Of a stretch of 64,000 nt of DNA, positions 15,925 through 24,165 are shown piece after piece. Location: positions 4,216,001 to 4,280,000 of the forward strand of contig NZ_JAHLZZ010000001.1 in the NCBI RefSeq assembly GCF_018967845.1, given 5' to 3'. The notes beneath the pieces were generated by a model that searched no databases, was not told where the DNA came from, and saw only the letters and a program-made list of their open reading frames with translations. Numbering within the stretch: the first letter of the stretch is position 1; the number at the start of each line of letters is the position of its first letter. The stretch is from Hymenobacter siberiensis. GTDB taxonomy: Bacteria > Bacteroidota > Bacteroidia > Cytophagales > Hymenobacteraceae. The translations under genes were made by a program, and so were the position numbers.

Positions 15925-16758
15925 CTACTCTTCCGAAACGCCGGCTGCCTTGGTCATCATGTCCACAATCTCGGCCGAGATGCCGGTGGTGCTGAAGCCG
16001 CCGTCGTGCATCAGGTTCTGCATGGTCACGTAGCGCGTGAGGTCCGAGAAAAGCGAGATGCAGTAGTCGGCGCAGGCTTCGGCCGGGGCGTTGCCCAGCG
16101 GCGACATCATGTCGGCGAAGTTGTAGAAGGCATCGAAGCCGGTGATGCCGGTGCCGGCCGTGGTTTTGGTGGGCGACTGCGACACGGTGTTCACGCGCAC
16201 CTTTTTCAGCTTGCCGAAACGCTGGCCGTAGCTGCGGGCAATGCTTTCGAGCATGGCCTTGGCCTGCGTCATGTCGGTGTAGTCGAGGAAGGCACGCTGG
16301 GCGGCGATGTAGCTCAGCGCCACGATGCTGCCCCACTCGTTCATGGCATCCTGCTTCTCGGCCACGGCCATCATCTTATGGAACGACATGGCCGACACGT
16401 CAATCGTCTGATTGAAGAATTTGTAGTCCAGCTCGCCGTAGTGCTTCTTTTTGCGGATGTTGGCACTCATGCCAATGCTGTGTAGGACGAAGTCAATCTT
16501 GCCACCCAGCTGCTCCTGCGCGCCCGAAAACAGCGCCTCCAGCTCCTCGGTCGAAGTAGCATCGGCCGGGATAATGGGCGCGTTGCACTCCTCGCTCAGC
16601 TTGTTGATTTCGCCCATGCGCATGGCCAGCGGCGCGTTGGTGAGTACGAAGCGCGCCCCTTCGGCGTGCGCCCGTTGGGCCACTTTCCAGGCAATGGAAT
16701 GTTCGTTGAGCGCGCCGGAAATGATGCCGACTTTGCCGGCGAGGAGGTTGTTGGCCAT
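15925..16758 (-). CDS. fabI: Enoyl-[acyl-carrier-protein] reductase (NADH)
   Basis: A 277-residue SDR-type enoyl-ACP reductase that completes each cycle of fatty acid elongation in the cytoplasm. The N-terminus GKVGIISGALNEHSIAWKVA is the FabI-type cofactor loop, followed by FVLHSIGMSANIRKK. The catalytic pair is in DYTDMTQAKAML with the FabI spacing Tyr-x6-Lys. The C-terminal segment RYVTMQNLMHDGGFSTTGI closes the fold. It belongs to the minus-strand core run with recN upstream. In this sequence it is the only FabI-like gene seen. Confidence 0.97.
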   Translation of the reverse strand: MANNLLAGKVGIISGALNEHSIAWKVAQRAHAEGARFVLTNAPLAMRMGEINKLSEECNAPIIPADATSTEELEALFSGAQEQLGGKIDFVLHSIGMSANIRKKKHYGELDYKFFNQTIDVSAMSFHKMMAVAEKQDAMNEWGSIVALSYIAAQRAFLDYTDMTQAKAMLESIARSYGQRFGKLKKVRVNTVSQSPTKTTAGTGITGFDAFYNFADMMSPLGNAPAEACADYCISLFSDLTRYVTMQNLMHDGGFSTTGISAEIVDMMTKAAGVSEE

Positions 16759-16765
16759 GAGGGGA

Positions 16766-16894
16766 AATGGTGAGTTGGTGAGTTAATGAATAGCCCGCCG
16801 CCCGGGCGTTGGGCGCAAACACGCGGCAAGTTAGCAAATACCCTTGCCTCGCACCCACCAACTCACTATTTCACCACCTCACCACTCACCGTTT
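16766..16894. repeat. Inverted repeat of GGTGAGTTGGTGAG type overlapping the recN 3' end
   Basis: GGTGAGTTGGTGAGTTAATG (16768 on) and, inverted, ACCAACTCACTATTTCACC with CACCTCACCACTCACC (16856-16892) form a palindromic pair about 70 bases apart. The right arm extends into the last codons of recN (GEVVK and stop). This differs from families A and B. Confidence 0.55.
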
Positions 16895-18551
16895 CGCCCC
16901 GCAGCGCCAGCAACTCGCGGGCGCTTTGGAAAGCATTTTCGCTGGGCTTAGCTCCCGCAATCATGTGCGCAATTTCCTTAATGCGGTCGTCCTGGCTCAG
17001 CTCGCGGATACGACTAACAGTGCGGTCGGCGCGGTCTTCTTTGTACACGAAGTAGTGCACATCGCCGGCCGCCGCCATCTGCGGCAGGTGCGAAATGGCC
17101 ACGAGCTGGTGCTTCTGCGCCATCTGCTGCATCATGCGGCCCACCTTCACCGCGATTTCGCCGCTGATGCCGGTGTCAATTTCGTCAAAAACAATGGTCG
17201 GCAACGCCGTTTTATCGGCCAGCATGTACTTGATGCACAGCATCAGGCGCGAAAATTCGCCACCCGAAGCAGCCTTGCTCAGCGTCTGGGGTTGCGCGCC
17301 TTTGTTGGCCGTGAAGAGGATGCTCACCACGTCTATGCCGCTGGTAGCCGGCGCACCGGTGCTGTGCTGCACCACGATGCGGGCGTGCGGCATGCCCAAG
17401 TCGGCCAGCAATAGCCCCAGCTGCTTCTCAAAGTGCGGGAACGACTTGCGCCGGCTCTCCGACAGCTTGTTGCCCTGCTTGGTTACGGCGGCTAGCGCGG
17501 CATCGGAATCCTTGCGCAGGCGGGCAATTTCCTTGTCGAGGCTCAGCACGGAGCTTACCTTCTGGCGCAGGTCGTCGCGCACGGCGATGAGTGCGGGCAG
17601 GTCGCGGGCCTGGTGCTTGCGCTGGAGAGTGTAGAGCACGTTCAGACGGTCCTGGAGCTCCTCGGCGCGGGCGGGGTCGCCTTCAGTGCGGCGCTCGGCA
17701 GTTTCTACCTCGTCGGCAATGTCGTGCAGCTCAATCAGGCAGGAACTCAGGCGCTCGCGCAGGTCGCGGAAGTTATCGGCGTAGCTCGCTACCTGCCCCA
17801 GCAGACCCACAGCTTCCTTGAGGTTGCCGGTGGCGCAGGTTTCGCTGTCGCGCAGGCCGTGCAGCGCCTGGCTTAGCTTGTACTTAATTTCCTCGGCGTG
17901 CTCCAGCTGCTTTATCTCCTGCTCTAGCGCGTCCTGGTCTTCATTGTCGAGGCGGGATTCTTCCAGCTCATTCAGCAGGAAACTATTGTAATCCAGCTCC
18001 TTACTAGCCTGAGCGGCCTGACCTTCCAGCGCCTGCAGGTCGGTTTCGAGCTTGCGGTACTGCCGGAAAGCGTGGCTGTACATGGTGCGCTGCGGCACCA
18101 GCCCGGCGTACAAATCCAGCAAATTCAACTGGAAAATCCCATCGCCCAGCAGCAGCGTATCGTGCTGCGAGTGAATATCCATCAGATTCGCCCCGATTTT
18201 CCGTAGGGCTTCCAGCGTCACCGGTGTGTCGTTCACAAAGGCGCGCGACTTGCCGTTAGGGCTGATTTCGCGCCGCAAAATGCAGTGCGAATCATAGTCC
18301 AGGTCTTCGGCCTCAAAAATGTCCTGCAAGTGGTAGTTGGCAATATCGAACTGCCCCTCAATCACACACTTGCGCTCGGTATTGAAGAGCATACGCGAAT
18401 CGGCCCGGTTGCCCAGCAGCAGACCAATAGCGCCCAGCATAATGGATTTACCGGCCCCGGTTTCACCCGTAATAATGTTCAGCAATGGCGACGGACGCAG
18501 CTCCAGCTGCTCAATCAGCGCGTAGTTATTAATCCGTAAATCGACGAGCAT
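16866..18551 (-). CDS. recN: DNA repair protein RecN
   Basis: A 561-residue SMC-like ATPase acting in double-strand break repair. Walker A is GETGAGKS near residue 30 (LLNIITGETGAGKSIML). Long coiled-coil arms follow (about residues 150-370, rich in Glu, Leu, Lys and Arg). The C-terminal half has the signature SKAASGGEFSRLMLCIK and Walker B TIVFDEIDTGISG. Length is normal for RecN. The last few residues (SGEVVK) come from the arm of a repeated palindrome, which suggests the C-terminus was modified when that element arrived. It is followed in the same direction by fabI. Confidence 0.97.
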   Translation of the reverse strand: MLVDLRINNYALIEQLELRPSPLLNIITGETGAGKSIMLGAIGLLLGNRADSRMLFNTERKCVIEGQFDIANYHLQDIFEAEDLDYDSHCILRREISPNGKSRAFVNDTPVTLEALRKIGANLMDIHSQHDTLLLGDGIFQLNLLDLYAGLVPQRTMYSHAFRQYRKLETDLQALEGQAAQASKELDYNSFLLNELEESRLDNEDQDALEQEIKQLEHAEEIKYKLSQALHGLRDSETCATGNLKEAVGLLGQVASYADNFRDLRERLSSCLIELHDIADEVETAERRTEGDPARAEELQDRLNVLYTLQRKHQARDLPALIAVRDDLRQKVSSVLSLDKEIARLRKDSDAALAAVTKQGNKLSESRRKSFPHFEKQLGLLLADLGMPHARIVVQHSTGAPATSGIDVVSILFTANKGAQPQTLSKAASGGEFSRLMLCIKYMLADKTALPTIVFDEIDTGISGEIAVKVGRMMQQMAQKHQLVAISHLPQMAAAGDVHYFVYKEDRADRTVSRIRELSQDDRIKEIAHMIAGAKPSENAFQSARELLALRGETVSGEVVK

Positions 18552-18561
18552 AAAGCCTTTA

Positions 18562-18655
18562 GAACGTCCTGCTGAGCTTGTCGAAGCCTCTCACTGCAAT
18601 AGCAATTAGCTACTGGCGCAGTAGCGAGGCTTTGACAAGCTCAGTAGAACTGTTT
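18562..18655. repeat. Long palindrome, family A, TTGTC variant
   Basis: GAACGTCCTGCTGAGCTTGT then CGAAGCCTCTCACTGC and its imperfect complement. The middle GCAGC is replaced by TTGTC, as at 37523 and 43128. It lies between recN and the PorD-like gene. Confidence 0.85.
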
Positions 18656-18663
18656 TAATTAAT

Positions 18664-19587
18664 TTATTTGAGTATCGTTTGATATTTTGCCGAATTCGTT
18701 GGGTCCACTTCCGTGAGCATGGTCACGAGCTGCTGCTTCTGGCTCTGGTCCTGACTGGTGCGGAAGATATTGGCGATTTCATCCGATTTCGCATCGAAAA
18801 ACGCGCGGGCGAATAACGTACCCGGGCGCGTAAGGGCGGCTTTCTGCACGCCTGTCAGGGCCGCCATCACCGAGGTGCGGGCCTCTTCAGGCTTTTCGAT
18901 AAAGATGTCCATCCCCTGCCGGTAGTAGCCATACAGCCCGGTACGGAAGGCTTCGAGCTGCGGGTCGGTCAGATTATCGAGGATAAAGTGGCGCTCACGC
19001 GAGCCACTGCCACGCCAGCCTTCGTCGGCTTCATTGGTCTGGGTTTGGTTGGCCGAGTAGTTGACCACGTTGCGGGCCAGCTCATAATATGGCGTGCCGC
19101 CAAGTCGGGCAAACGTGTCGCGGTCAATCCCGATGACGAGATAAGCATAATACCCCAGCAGCGACGACAGATTGGAAACGAAGCTGTTGGGCGAAAAATC
19201 CAGGGGATTCTGCTGCGAATAATTGAAGTTAAAATTGCGGTCCACGATGCTCACCACGTTGGTTTCGTAGCCAGTGCCATACACCGGGCGCGTCGAAATC
19301 AGGCGCATGGTGGTGCTGTAGGTACCGTTCTGCGGGATGGCGGTGATGCCGATAAAGATTTTGAGCCGAATCCGTTCCTCGGGCCGGTACGTCTGCGTGG
19401 TCCAGGCACGGTTGTTAAGGAACGTGCGGATGTCGTTCTGCATCGACGTGACGATGGTGGGGTCCGAAATCGTCACGTTTTCGGTCGATACGCGCACTTC
19501 GGCCAGCAGTTCCTGGGCGCGGGCAGCGGGGCCAGCCAGGAGTAGCAGGGCAGATAGGGGCAAGACCGCGAGGAATTTTCGCATCAT
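18664..19587 (-). CDS. DUF4835 family protein (PorD-like, type IX secretion)
   Basis: A 307-residue protein with a signal peptide (FLAVLPLSALLLLAGPAARA, then QELLAEVRVSTENV). The pattern NDIRTFLNNRAWTTQTYRPEERI, then NFNFNYSQQNPLDFSPNSFVSNLSSLLGYYAYLVIGIDRDTF in pieces, is characteristic of DUF4835. In Porphyromonas gingivalis the homologue PorD is linked to type IX secretion. It is periplasmic. It follows coaB with a four-base overlap of the ends, so the two are probably co-transcribed. The conserved core of this family appears complete. Confidence 0.9.
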   Translation of the reverse strand: MMRKFLAVLPLSALLLLAGPAARAQELLAEVRVSTENVTISDPTIVTSMQNDIRTFLNNRAWTTQTYRPEERIRLKIFIGITAIPQNGTYSTTMRLISTRPVYGTGYETNVVSIVDRNFNFNYSQQNPLDFSPNSFVSNLSSLLGYYAYLVIGIDRDTFARLGGTPYYELARNVVNYSANQTQTNEADEGWRGSGSRERHFILDNLTDPQLEAFRTGLYGYYRQGMDIFIEKPEEARTSVMAALTGVQKAALTRPGTLFARAFFDAKSDEIANIFRTSQDQSQKQQLVTMLTEVDPTNSAKYQTILK

Positions 19588-20234
19588 GAGGAAGGAGTCA
19601 GACGGGCCAGAATCAGGCTAACCAGTCCGCGGGCCACGTCGGCTTTGGACTGTAACTCAAAATTAACGATTTGGCCGGCCGCATCCAGCACCGTCACCTT
19701 ATTGGTGTCGTGGCCGAAGCCCGCGCCCGCATCGCGCAGAGAATTCAGCACAATGAGGTCGAAGTTTTTTCGGTGCAGCTTGTCCTGGGCATGGGCCAGC
19801 TCGTTCGTAGTCTCCAACGCAAAACCGACGGCAAATTGTTCAGCCCGCTTGCGCTGGCCGAGGGTAGCGGCGATGTCCACGTTTTTCACCAGCTCCAGCA
19901 TCAGCGTTTCGCCCGATTTCTTGATTTTATCGACCGCGATGTGGGCCGGCCGGTAGTCGGCCACGGCCGCCGCAAACACCCATACATCGGTCTTGGCCGC
20001 CACCTCGGCCGCCGCCGCAAACATCTCCGCCGCCGTTTCTACCCGCACTATGCGAATGCGCGGGCTGGCCGGGTCGGGCAGGTGGCTGGGGCCGCTCACC
20101 AGCGTTACCTCAGCGCCTTGGGCCGCGAAGGCTTCGGCCAGCGCATAGCCCATTTTACCCGTCGAGCGGTTGCCGAGGAAACGAACGGGGTCGAGGGGTT
20201 CGTAGGTAGGGCCGGCGGTGAGGAGAACGTGCAT
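19584..20234 (-). CDS. coaB: Phosphopantothenate-cysteine ligase (CoaB half)
   Basis: A 216-residue protein equal to the C-terminal CoaB domain of bifunctional CoaBC. It joins 4'-phosphopantothenate to cysteine in coenzyme A synthesis. The start MHVLLTAGPTYEPLDPVRFL then GNRSTGKMG contains the hallmark TAGPT-E-IDPVR-I-N-S-GKMG motif. ADYRP and KIKKSGE follow, as in the nucleotide and dimerisation region. The short N-terminus lacks the usual linker. The CoaC half is a separate gene upstream, and a 114-base palindrome lies exactly between them. An in-frame stop codon (TAG) two codons before this ATG shows that the genes are truly separate. Confidence 0.93.
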   Translation of the reverse strand: MHVLLTAGPTYEPLDPVRFLGNRSTGKMGYALAEAFAAQGAEVTLVSGPSHLPDPASPRIRIVRVETAAEMFAAAAEVAAKTDVWVFAAAVADYRPAHIAVDKIKKSGETLMLELVKNVDIAATLGQRKRAEQFAVGFALETTNELAHAQDKLHRKNFDLIVLNSLRDAGAGFGHDTNKVTVLDAAGQIVNFELQSKADVARGLVSLILARLTPSS

Positions 20235-20263
20235 CGACTATTGAACGGGAAAGATTGATTGCA

Positions 20264-20377
20264 GAACGTCATGCTGAGCGGAGCCGAAGCATCTCGCGTG
20301 CAATGGTAATTCAATCATTCTGCGAAAAGATTTACTACCACACGCGAGATGCTTCGGCTTCGCTCAGCATGACGTTC
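20264..20377. repeat. Long palindrome, family A, between coaC and coaB
   Basis: Arms 20264-20300 and 20341-20377 (GAACGTCATGCTGAGCGGAG then CCGAAGCATCTCGCGTG and complement, with one GCAGC/GGAGC change). The distal arm supplies two bases of the coaC stop codon TGA (20376-20378). Confidence 0.93.
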
Positions 20378-20975
20378 ATTTAGAATCGATACTACCAAAA
20401 TACTGCTCCAGCGCCGCCACAATATCCTCCGGCTCCAGCATGCGGCCCTGGCCGCTGAGGCCGCTGGCCAGCTCGCCGCTGGGCGAATCAAAAACGTGGT
20501 TGCCGAAGGCGCGCAGCCGCGCCAGGTTCTGTATCACGGCCGGGTGGGCGAACATATCCAAATCCATGGCCGGAGCCAAGAAAACCGGACAGCGGGCCGA
20601 CAAATACACCGCGCACAGCAAGTTAGGGCACAAGCCGTTGGCCAGTTGGCCGATGGTATTGGCGCTGGCCGGCGCAATCAGCAGGGCATCGGCCCACAGG
20701 CCCAACTCGACGTGGTTGTGCCACTCGCCGGCGGCCGCATCACGCAAAAAGCCCGTCAGGACGGGCTTTTTGGAGAGGGTTCCCAGCGTGAGGGGCGTCA
20801 CGAAAGCCGTGGCGGCTTCGGTGAGGATGACCTGCACTTCGGCCCCGGCTTTAATGAGCAGACGCGTGAGCGGAGCGGCTTTATAAGCAGCAATGCTGCC
20901 GCTGACACCCAGCAGGATGCGCCGGCCAGCTAAATTGGTGCCTGGTGCCTGGTGCCTGGTGCCTGGTGCAGTCAT
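20376..20975 (-). CDS. coaC: Phosphopantothenoylcysteine decarboxylase (CoaC half)
   Basis: About 199 residues, equal to the N-terminal flavoprotein domain of CoaBC. It decarboxylates phosphopantothenoyl-cysteine using FMN. Features in order: GVSGSIAAYKA (FMN phosphate loop), catalytic His in EWHNHVELGLWADALL, substrate motif APASANTIGQ and APAMDLDMFAHPA, which carries Asp where many homologues have Asn (PAMN). It ends ...EQYFGSIDSK with a TGA partly supplied by the palindrome that follows. Start MTAPGTRHQAPG lies in a GGCACCA repeat, so the first dozen residues (TRHQAPGT) are probably not ancestral. Confidence 0.93.
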   Translation of the reverse strand: MTAPGTRHQAPGTNLAGRRILLGVSGSIAAYKAAPLTRLLIKAGAEVQVILTEAATAFVTPLTLGTLSKKPVLTGFLRDAAAGEWHNHVELGLWADALLIAPASANTIGQLANGLCPNLLCAVYLSARCPVFLAPAMDLDMFAHPAVIQNLARLRAFGNHVFDSPSGELASGLSGQGRMLEPEDIVAALEQYFGSIDSK

Positions 20976-21003
20976 AATGCAAATTTCGCTAAAACCAGGC
21001 ACC
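20936..21003. repeat. GGTGCCT tandem repeat and inverted partner
   Basis: Four copies of CCTGGTG at 20940-20969 encode the first residues of CoaC, and ACCAGGCACCAAGCAC follows upstream of the start at about 20993-21008. Together they form an imperfect palindrome across the coaC ribosome-binding region. Confidence 0.6.
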
Positions 21004-21029
21004 AAGCACTAACAATCATGCACTAAACG

Positions 21030-21377
21030 CTAAAACAGCTCGCGGGGCACCGGAACTTCTTCCGGCTCGGGCGTGGAGTAGTAGATTTTGCCTTGCAGGA
21101 ACTCCTCGATGGCCAGGCTGGTAGGCTTGGGCATACGCTCGTACTGCTTGGAAACTTCGATTTGCTCGCGGTTTTCGAACACTTCCTCCAGGTTATCAAC
21201 CGTGGAGGCGAACTCGGCGAGGCGGTCGTTCAGCTCCTCCTTCAGTTTAATCGACAGCTGGTTGGCACGCTTCGAAATCACGGCAATGGCCTCGTACACG
21301 TTGCCGTTGTCGCCGGTGATGTCGGCCACGTTGCGCGTGATGATGGAGCTCGACGGGGTGTTGGGATTAGGTTTCAT
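21030..21377 (-). CDS. rpoZ: RNA polymerase omega-like subunit
   Basis: About 115 residues beginning MKPNPNTPSSSIITRNVADI; an in-frame ATG further upstream is less likely. The core GNVYEAIAVISKRANQLSIK matches omega (xxYxLVxxASKRARQL), the helix that clamps the beta' C-terminus. The C-terminal part LAIEEFLQGKIYYSTPEPEEV is the usual extension of the Bacteroidota form. It lies between bamD and coaC in the same direction, a gene order conserved in this phylum. Confidence 0.9.
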   Translation of the reverse strand: MKPNPNTPSSSIITRNVADITGDNGNVYEAIAVISKRANQLSIKLKEELNDRLAEFASTVDNLEEVFENREQIEVSKQYERMPKPTSLAIEEFLQGKIYYSTPEPEEVPVPRELF

Positions 21378-21399
21378 GGGCTGATTTAGTGACAAATTA

Positions 21400-22230
21400 T
21401 TAGTTGGCGGCGGCCGTGGGCACGGCCTTCAGGCGAACAATCTCGGCCTGGCTGACATCGTACATATCCTGCGCCGATTTCAGGCTCTTGCTCTTGGGGT
21501 AGGCATCAAGAAACTGCTGGTAGAAGCTCACCGCATCAAGGAAACGTTCCCGTTGCTTCGATTCGATACTTTCCTTGGCCCAGGCATACTGGGCACTCAG
21601 GCGCAGAAAGGCGGCCTGTTCGGCGTAGGCCGAAGCCGGATAGCTCAATTGGAAGTTGGTGAACGCCACCACAGCCGCCTGGTTGTAGCGGAGCTGGTAA
21701 TAGAGGCGGGCGCTTTCGTACGCCTTGTTTTCCAGCTTGCGCTGGAGCTCTTGCGACATGTTCTCGGTCTCGGGCTTGAACTTGCTTTCGGGGTAGCGGT
21801 TCAGGAAATCCTGGATGGATTCGAGGGCCGACACCGTATTAGTCTGGTCGAGCTCGTAGCCAGGCGAGTCCAGAAACAACGATTTGGCGTGCAGGTACGA
21901 GGCCTCTTCCGAATATTCTGAGTTGGGATACGTGTCGGTGAACGACTTGAAATAGAACGCGCTCAGCACGTAGTTGCGCTGCTTGTAGTTGGTGTTGGCG
22001 AAGTAAAACTGGGCTTTTTCAGCCTCAGGGCGGCCTTTCAGCAGCGGAATGAGGTCTTCGAGCAGCGTCCCGGCCCGGAAAAAGTCGCCCTTGTCATAGT
22101 ATTTGACGGCGGCTTCGTATTTTTTATTGACGTCGGTGCTTTTCAGCAGGCGTTGGTAGCCACTGGCGCAGGAGCCCAGGACGAGCGTACTAACGAGCAG
22201 AAACAGAACCGTGAGGCGGGAAATCGGCAT
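21400..22230 (-). CDS. bamD: Outer membrane assembly lipoprotein BamD
   Basis: About 276 residues starting MPISRLTVLFLLVSTLVLGS with a lipobox Cys at residue 21. TPR-like helical repeats follow: YEAAVKYYDKGDFFRAGTLL, AEKAQFYFANTNYKQRNYVL and the FKSFTDTYPNSEYSEEASY motif typical of BamD. It anchors in the outer membrane inner leaflet and works with BamA to insert beta-barrel proteins. An upstream in-frame ATG would put polar residues before the signal peptide and was rejected. It is the first gene of the rpoZ-coaC-coaB run. Confidence 0.94.
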   Translation of the reverse strand: MPISRLTVLFLLVSTLVLGSCASGYQRLLKSTDVNKKYEAAVKYYDKGDFFRAGTLLEDLIPLLKGRPEAEKAQFYFANTNYKQRNYVLSAFYFKSFTDTYPNSEYSEEASYLHAKSLFLDSPGYELDQTNTVSALESIQDFLNRYPESKFKPETENMSQELQRKLENKAYESARLYYQLRYNQAAVVAFTNFQLSYPASAYAEQAAFLRLSAQYAWAKESIESKQRERFLDAVSFYQQFLDAYPKSKSLKSAQDMYDVSQAEIVRLKAVPTAAAN

Positions 22231-22334
22231 AAGGGGTGCAAAGGTAACGATTTGAGCCGGCGGAGGCAAACCGGCCGGAGGCCGGGCAGGCCCGGCTACC
22301 AGCCAGATGCCCGACAGCCGGCCAAAGGTTGCAG

Positions 22335-24077
22335 CTAGCGCCGCGCGGGAGCAGCTGCGGCCGCTGGTTTGGCTGGCGCGGAAATGACGGATTTAATGGC
22401 CGGCTTCGCAGATTTGGCCGGGGTGGCGGGTTTGGGACTGGTCGTTTTGGCCTTGAGTTTGGTGGTGCGTTTAGTAGCGGAAGTGGTTTTTTTCTTCACC
22501 ACTTTCTTCTTCACGGCTTTCTTTTTGGGGCGGTCGTCGAACTGTTTGCCCAACACCTGGCGGCGGGTGGGCCGTTCCTTGGCGCGCCACTGGTAGCCTT
22601 TCAGACGCTCGTCGTCGGGCTTGAGCTCGTGGGGCGGGATGAACTTAGCCTCCGGGTTGGAGAGGACGGAGATTTTATTCAGCTTGCTATCCAGAAACAG
22701 CAGGCGCATGTTGGCCGAGAGCACGCGGTTCATACCGGTGGTAACGGTGTCGCCGTCGAGGGCGTAGAAGATGCTTTCGGCGTTGCCGAGCACATCCACG
22801 CGGCGCATTTTATTGTCGCGGAAATAGGCCATCATGTTGCGGCCCTTGGTTTGGTTGAAGTTCAGGAGCGTGTCCTGATTCACGGCAAACGCATTGGAAT
22901 AGAGTCGCATCTCATCCACCTTGCCGCCCTTCGAGCGGATTTGGATAGAGTCGGCGGTGAGCTGGTTTTTGGCCTGCCACAGCACCGGGTCGCGGTTGAG
23001 GTAGATGATGCTGTCCTGGCGGTCGTAGGTCAGCGAGTCGCAGATTCCCTGGAGGTTGCCCCGAAAAATCTGCACCTTCGGGTAGGCGTAAAGGATGGTG
23101 CGCGTGGTGGTTTGGCCGGGCCGGGCCTCGACGCTGATGAGCGTGTCGGCGGCCATATAAAGCGTGTCTTTCTGGCTGCCGATGTTGCGCACCACCGGCC
23201 GGCCGCCGTAGAGCTTGGTGCGGCCCAGGGCGCGCCAGTATTTGCCGGCATCGCCGCGCAGCACCAGGTTGTCCTTCTTGGACGTGAGCGAGACGTGGCC
23301 CCGCGCCACGCCGTACTGCTTCACCTCATCATACACCAGCTGGTCGCCGCCCAACAGGTAGTTGGGCGTGTCAATTTTGGCATTTCGCTTGAAATCCGAA
23401 ACGCGGGTTTTGGTGTTGTAATTGCCCCCTTCGGCATACAGATTCCCCTGCTTGCCCTTGATGCGGGTAGGGCCGTTAAAATAGGCAATCTTGCTGACGG
23501 TGTTGTAGCGCAGCGTGTCATTGTTCAGCTCCGAATCGGGCGTCACGAGGTGCACATTCTGCTTAAAAACGAATACTTTAGTATTGGTATCGTAGAAGCC
23601 CTGCTGGCTATCGAGGGTATTCTGCGGGTCGGTGAGGTGGCCGGTTTCGGTGTAAGAGGCCGTTTTGCGATTCAGGTCGTAGTCGAGGCTGGGCGTGGTC
23701 AGGGTCATGCGCGGGTCGCGCATCACCACATTGCCGGTCATGCGGGCCGTGCGCTGGGCCCCGTCATAAAAGCCATGGTCGCCGGTTATGGTCATGGTGT
23801 CGCTCTGCACCACGCGCACGTTGCTGAAGGCCTCCACCTGGTTGCGCTCCAGGTACTGGTAGGCCGAGTCGCAGTACAGGAACACGTCGTCCTGCTGAAA
23901 GCTGACGTTGGTAATCAACTTGCGGATTTTCACCCCTTCAAAGTCACCACCCACCAGCTCGCCGGCCGTCAGCAATTTGATGGGCGAGCCTTTAGCAGCC
24001 GGCGGCGTGGCGCGTTGCGCCTGCCCCAGCAGTGGCATCAGCAGCCACAGAAGTAAAAAAACGCGGAATACGGCCAT
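22335..24077 (-). CDS. OstA-like (LptA/LptD N-domain) protein
   Basis: About 580 residues. The start MAVFRVFLLLWLLMPLLGQA gives a signal peptide; upstream ATGs would give a long polar extension overlapping tilS. Repeated beta-jellyroll units of the OstA type are visible (DVFLYCDSAYQYLERNQVEA, VVQSDTMTITGDHGFYDGAQ, then ARMTGNVVMRDPRMTLTTPS). The family carries lipopolysaccharide across the periplasm. The C-terminal 80 residues are very rich in Lys, Ala, Pro and Thr (KKKAVKKKVVKKKT), a low-complexity tail. It is divergent from tilS with about 88 bases between the starts. Confidence 0.88.
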   Translation of the reverse strand: MAVFRVFLLLWLLMPLLGQAQRATPPAAKGSPIKLLTAGELVGGDFEGVKIRKLITNVSFQQDDVFLYCDSAYQYLERNQVEAFSNVRVVQSDTMTITGDHGFYDGAQRTARMTGNVVMRDPRMTLTTPSLDYDLNRKTASYTETGHLTDPQNTLDSQQGFYDTNTKVFVFKQNVHLVTPDSELNNDTLRYNTVSKIAYFNGPTRIKGKQGNLYAEGGNYNTKTRVSDFKRNAKIDTPNYLLGGDQLVYDEVKQYGVARGHVSLTSKKDNLVLRGDAGKYWRALGRTKLYGGRPVVRNIGSQKDTLYMAADTLISVEARPGQTTTRTILYAYPKVQIFRGNLQGICDSLTYDRQDSIIYLNRDPVLWQAKNQLTADSIQIRSKGGKVDEMRLYSNAFAVNQDTLLNFNQTKGRNMMAYFRDNKMRRVDVLGNAESIFYALDGDTVTTGMNRVLSANMRLLFLDSKLNKISVLSNPEAKFIPPHELKPDDERLKGYQWRAKERPTRRQVLGKQFDDRPKKKAVKKKVVKKKTTSATKRTTKLKAKTTSPKPATPAKSAKPAIKSVISAPAKPAAAAAPARR

Positions 24078-24165
24078 TGAGGGTGTAAAGGTACGGACGG
24101 AGGCCGCGCTAACGGCCATCTTTGCACTGTAGTACTTATTGGCCCTCTGGGCTGCCCGTTGCACC

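Noticed and set aside
22329..24056. A 575-residue plus-strand open frame
   Set aside because: Antisense to the OstA-like gene, whose signal peptide and beta repeats are convincing.
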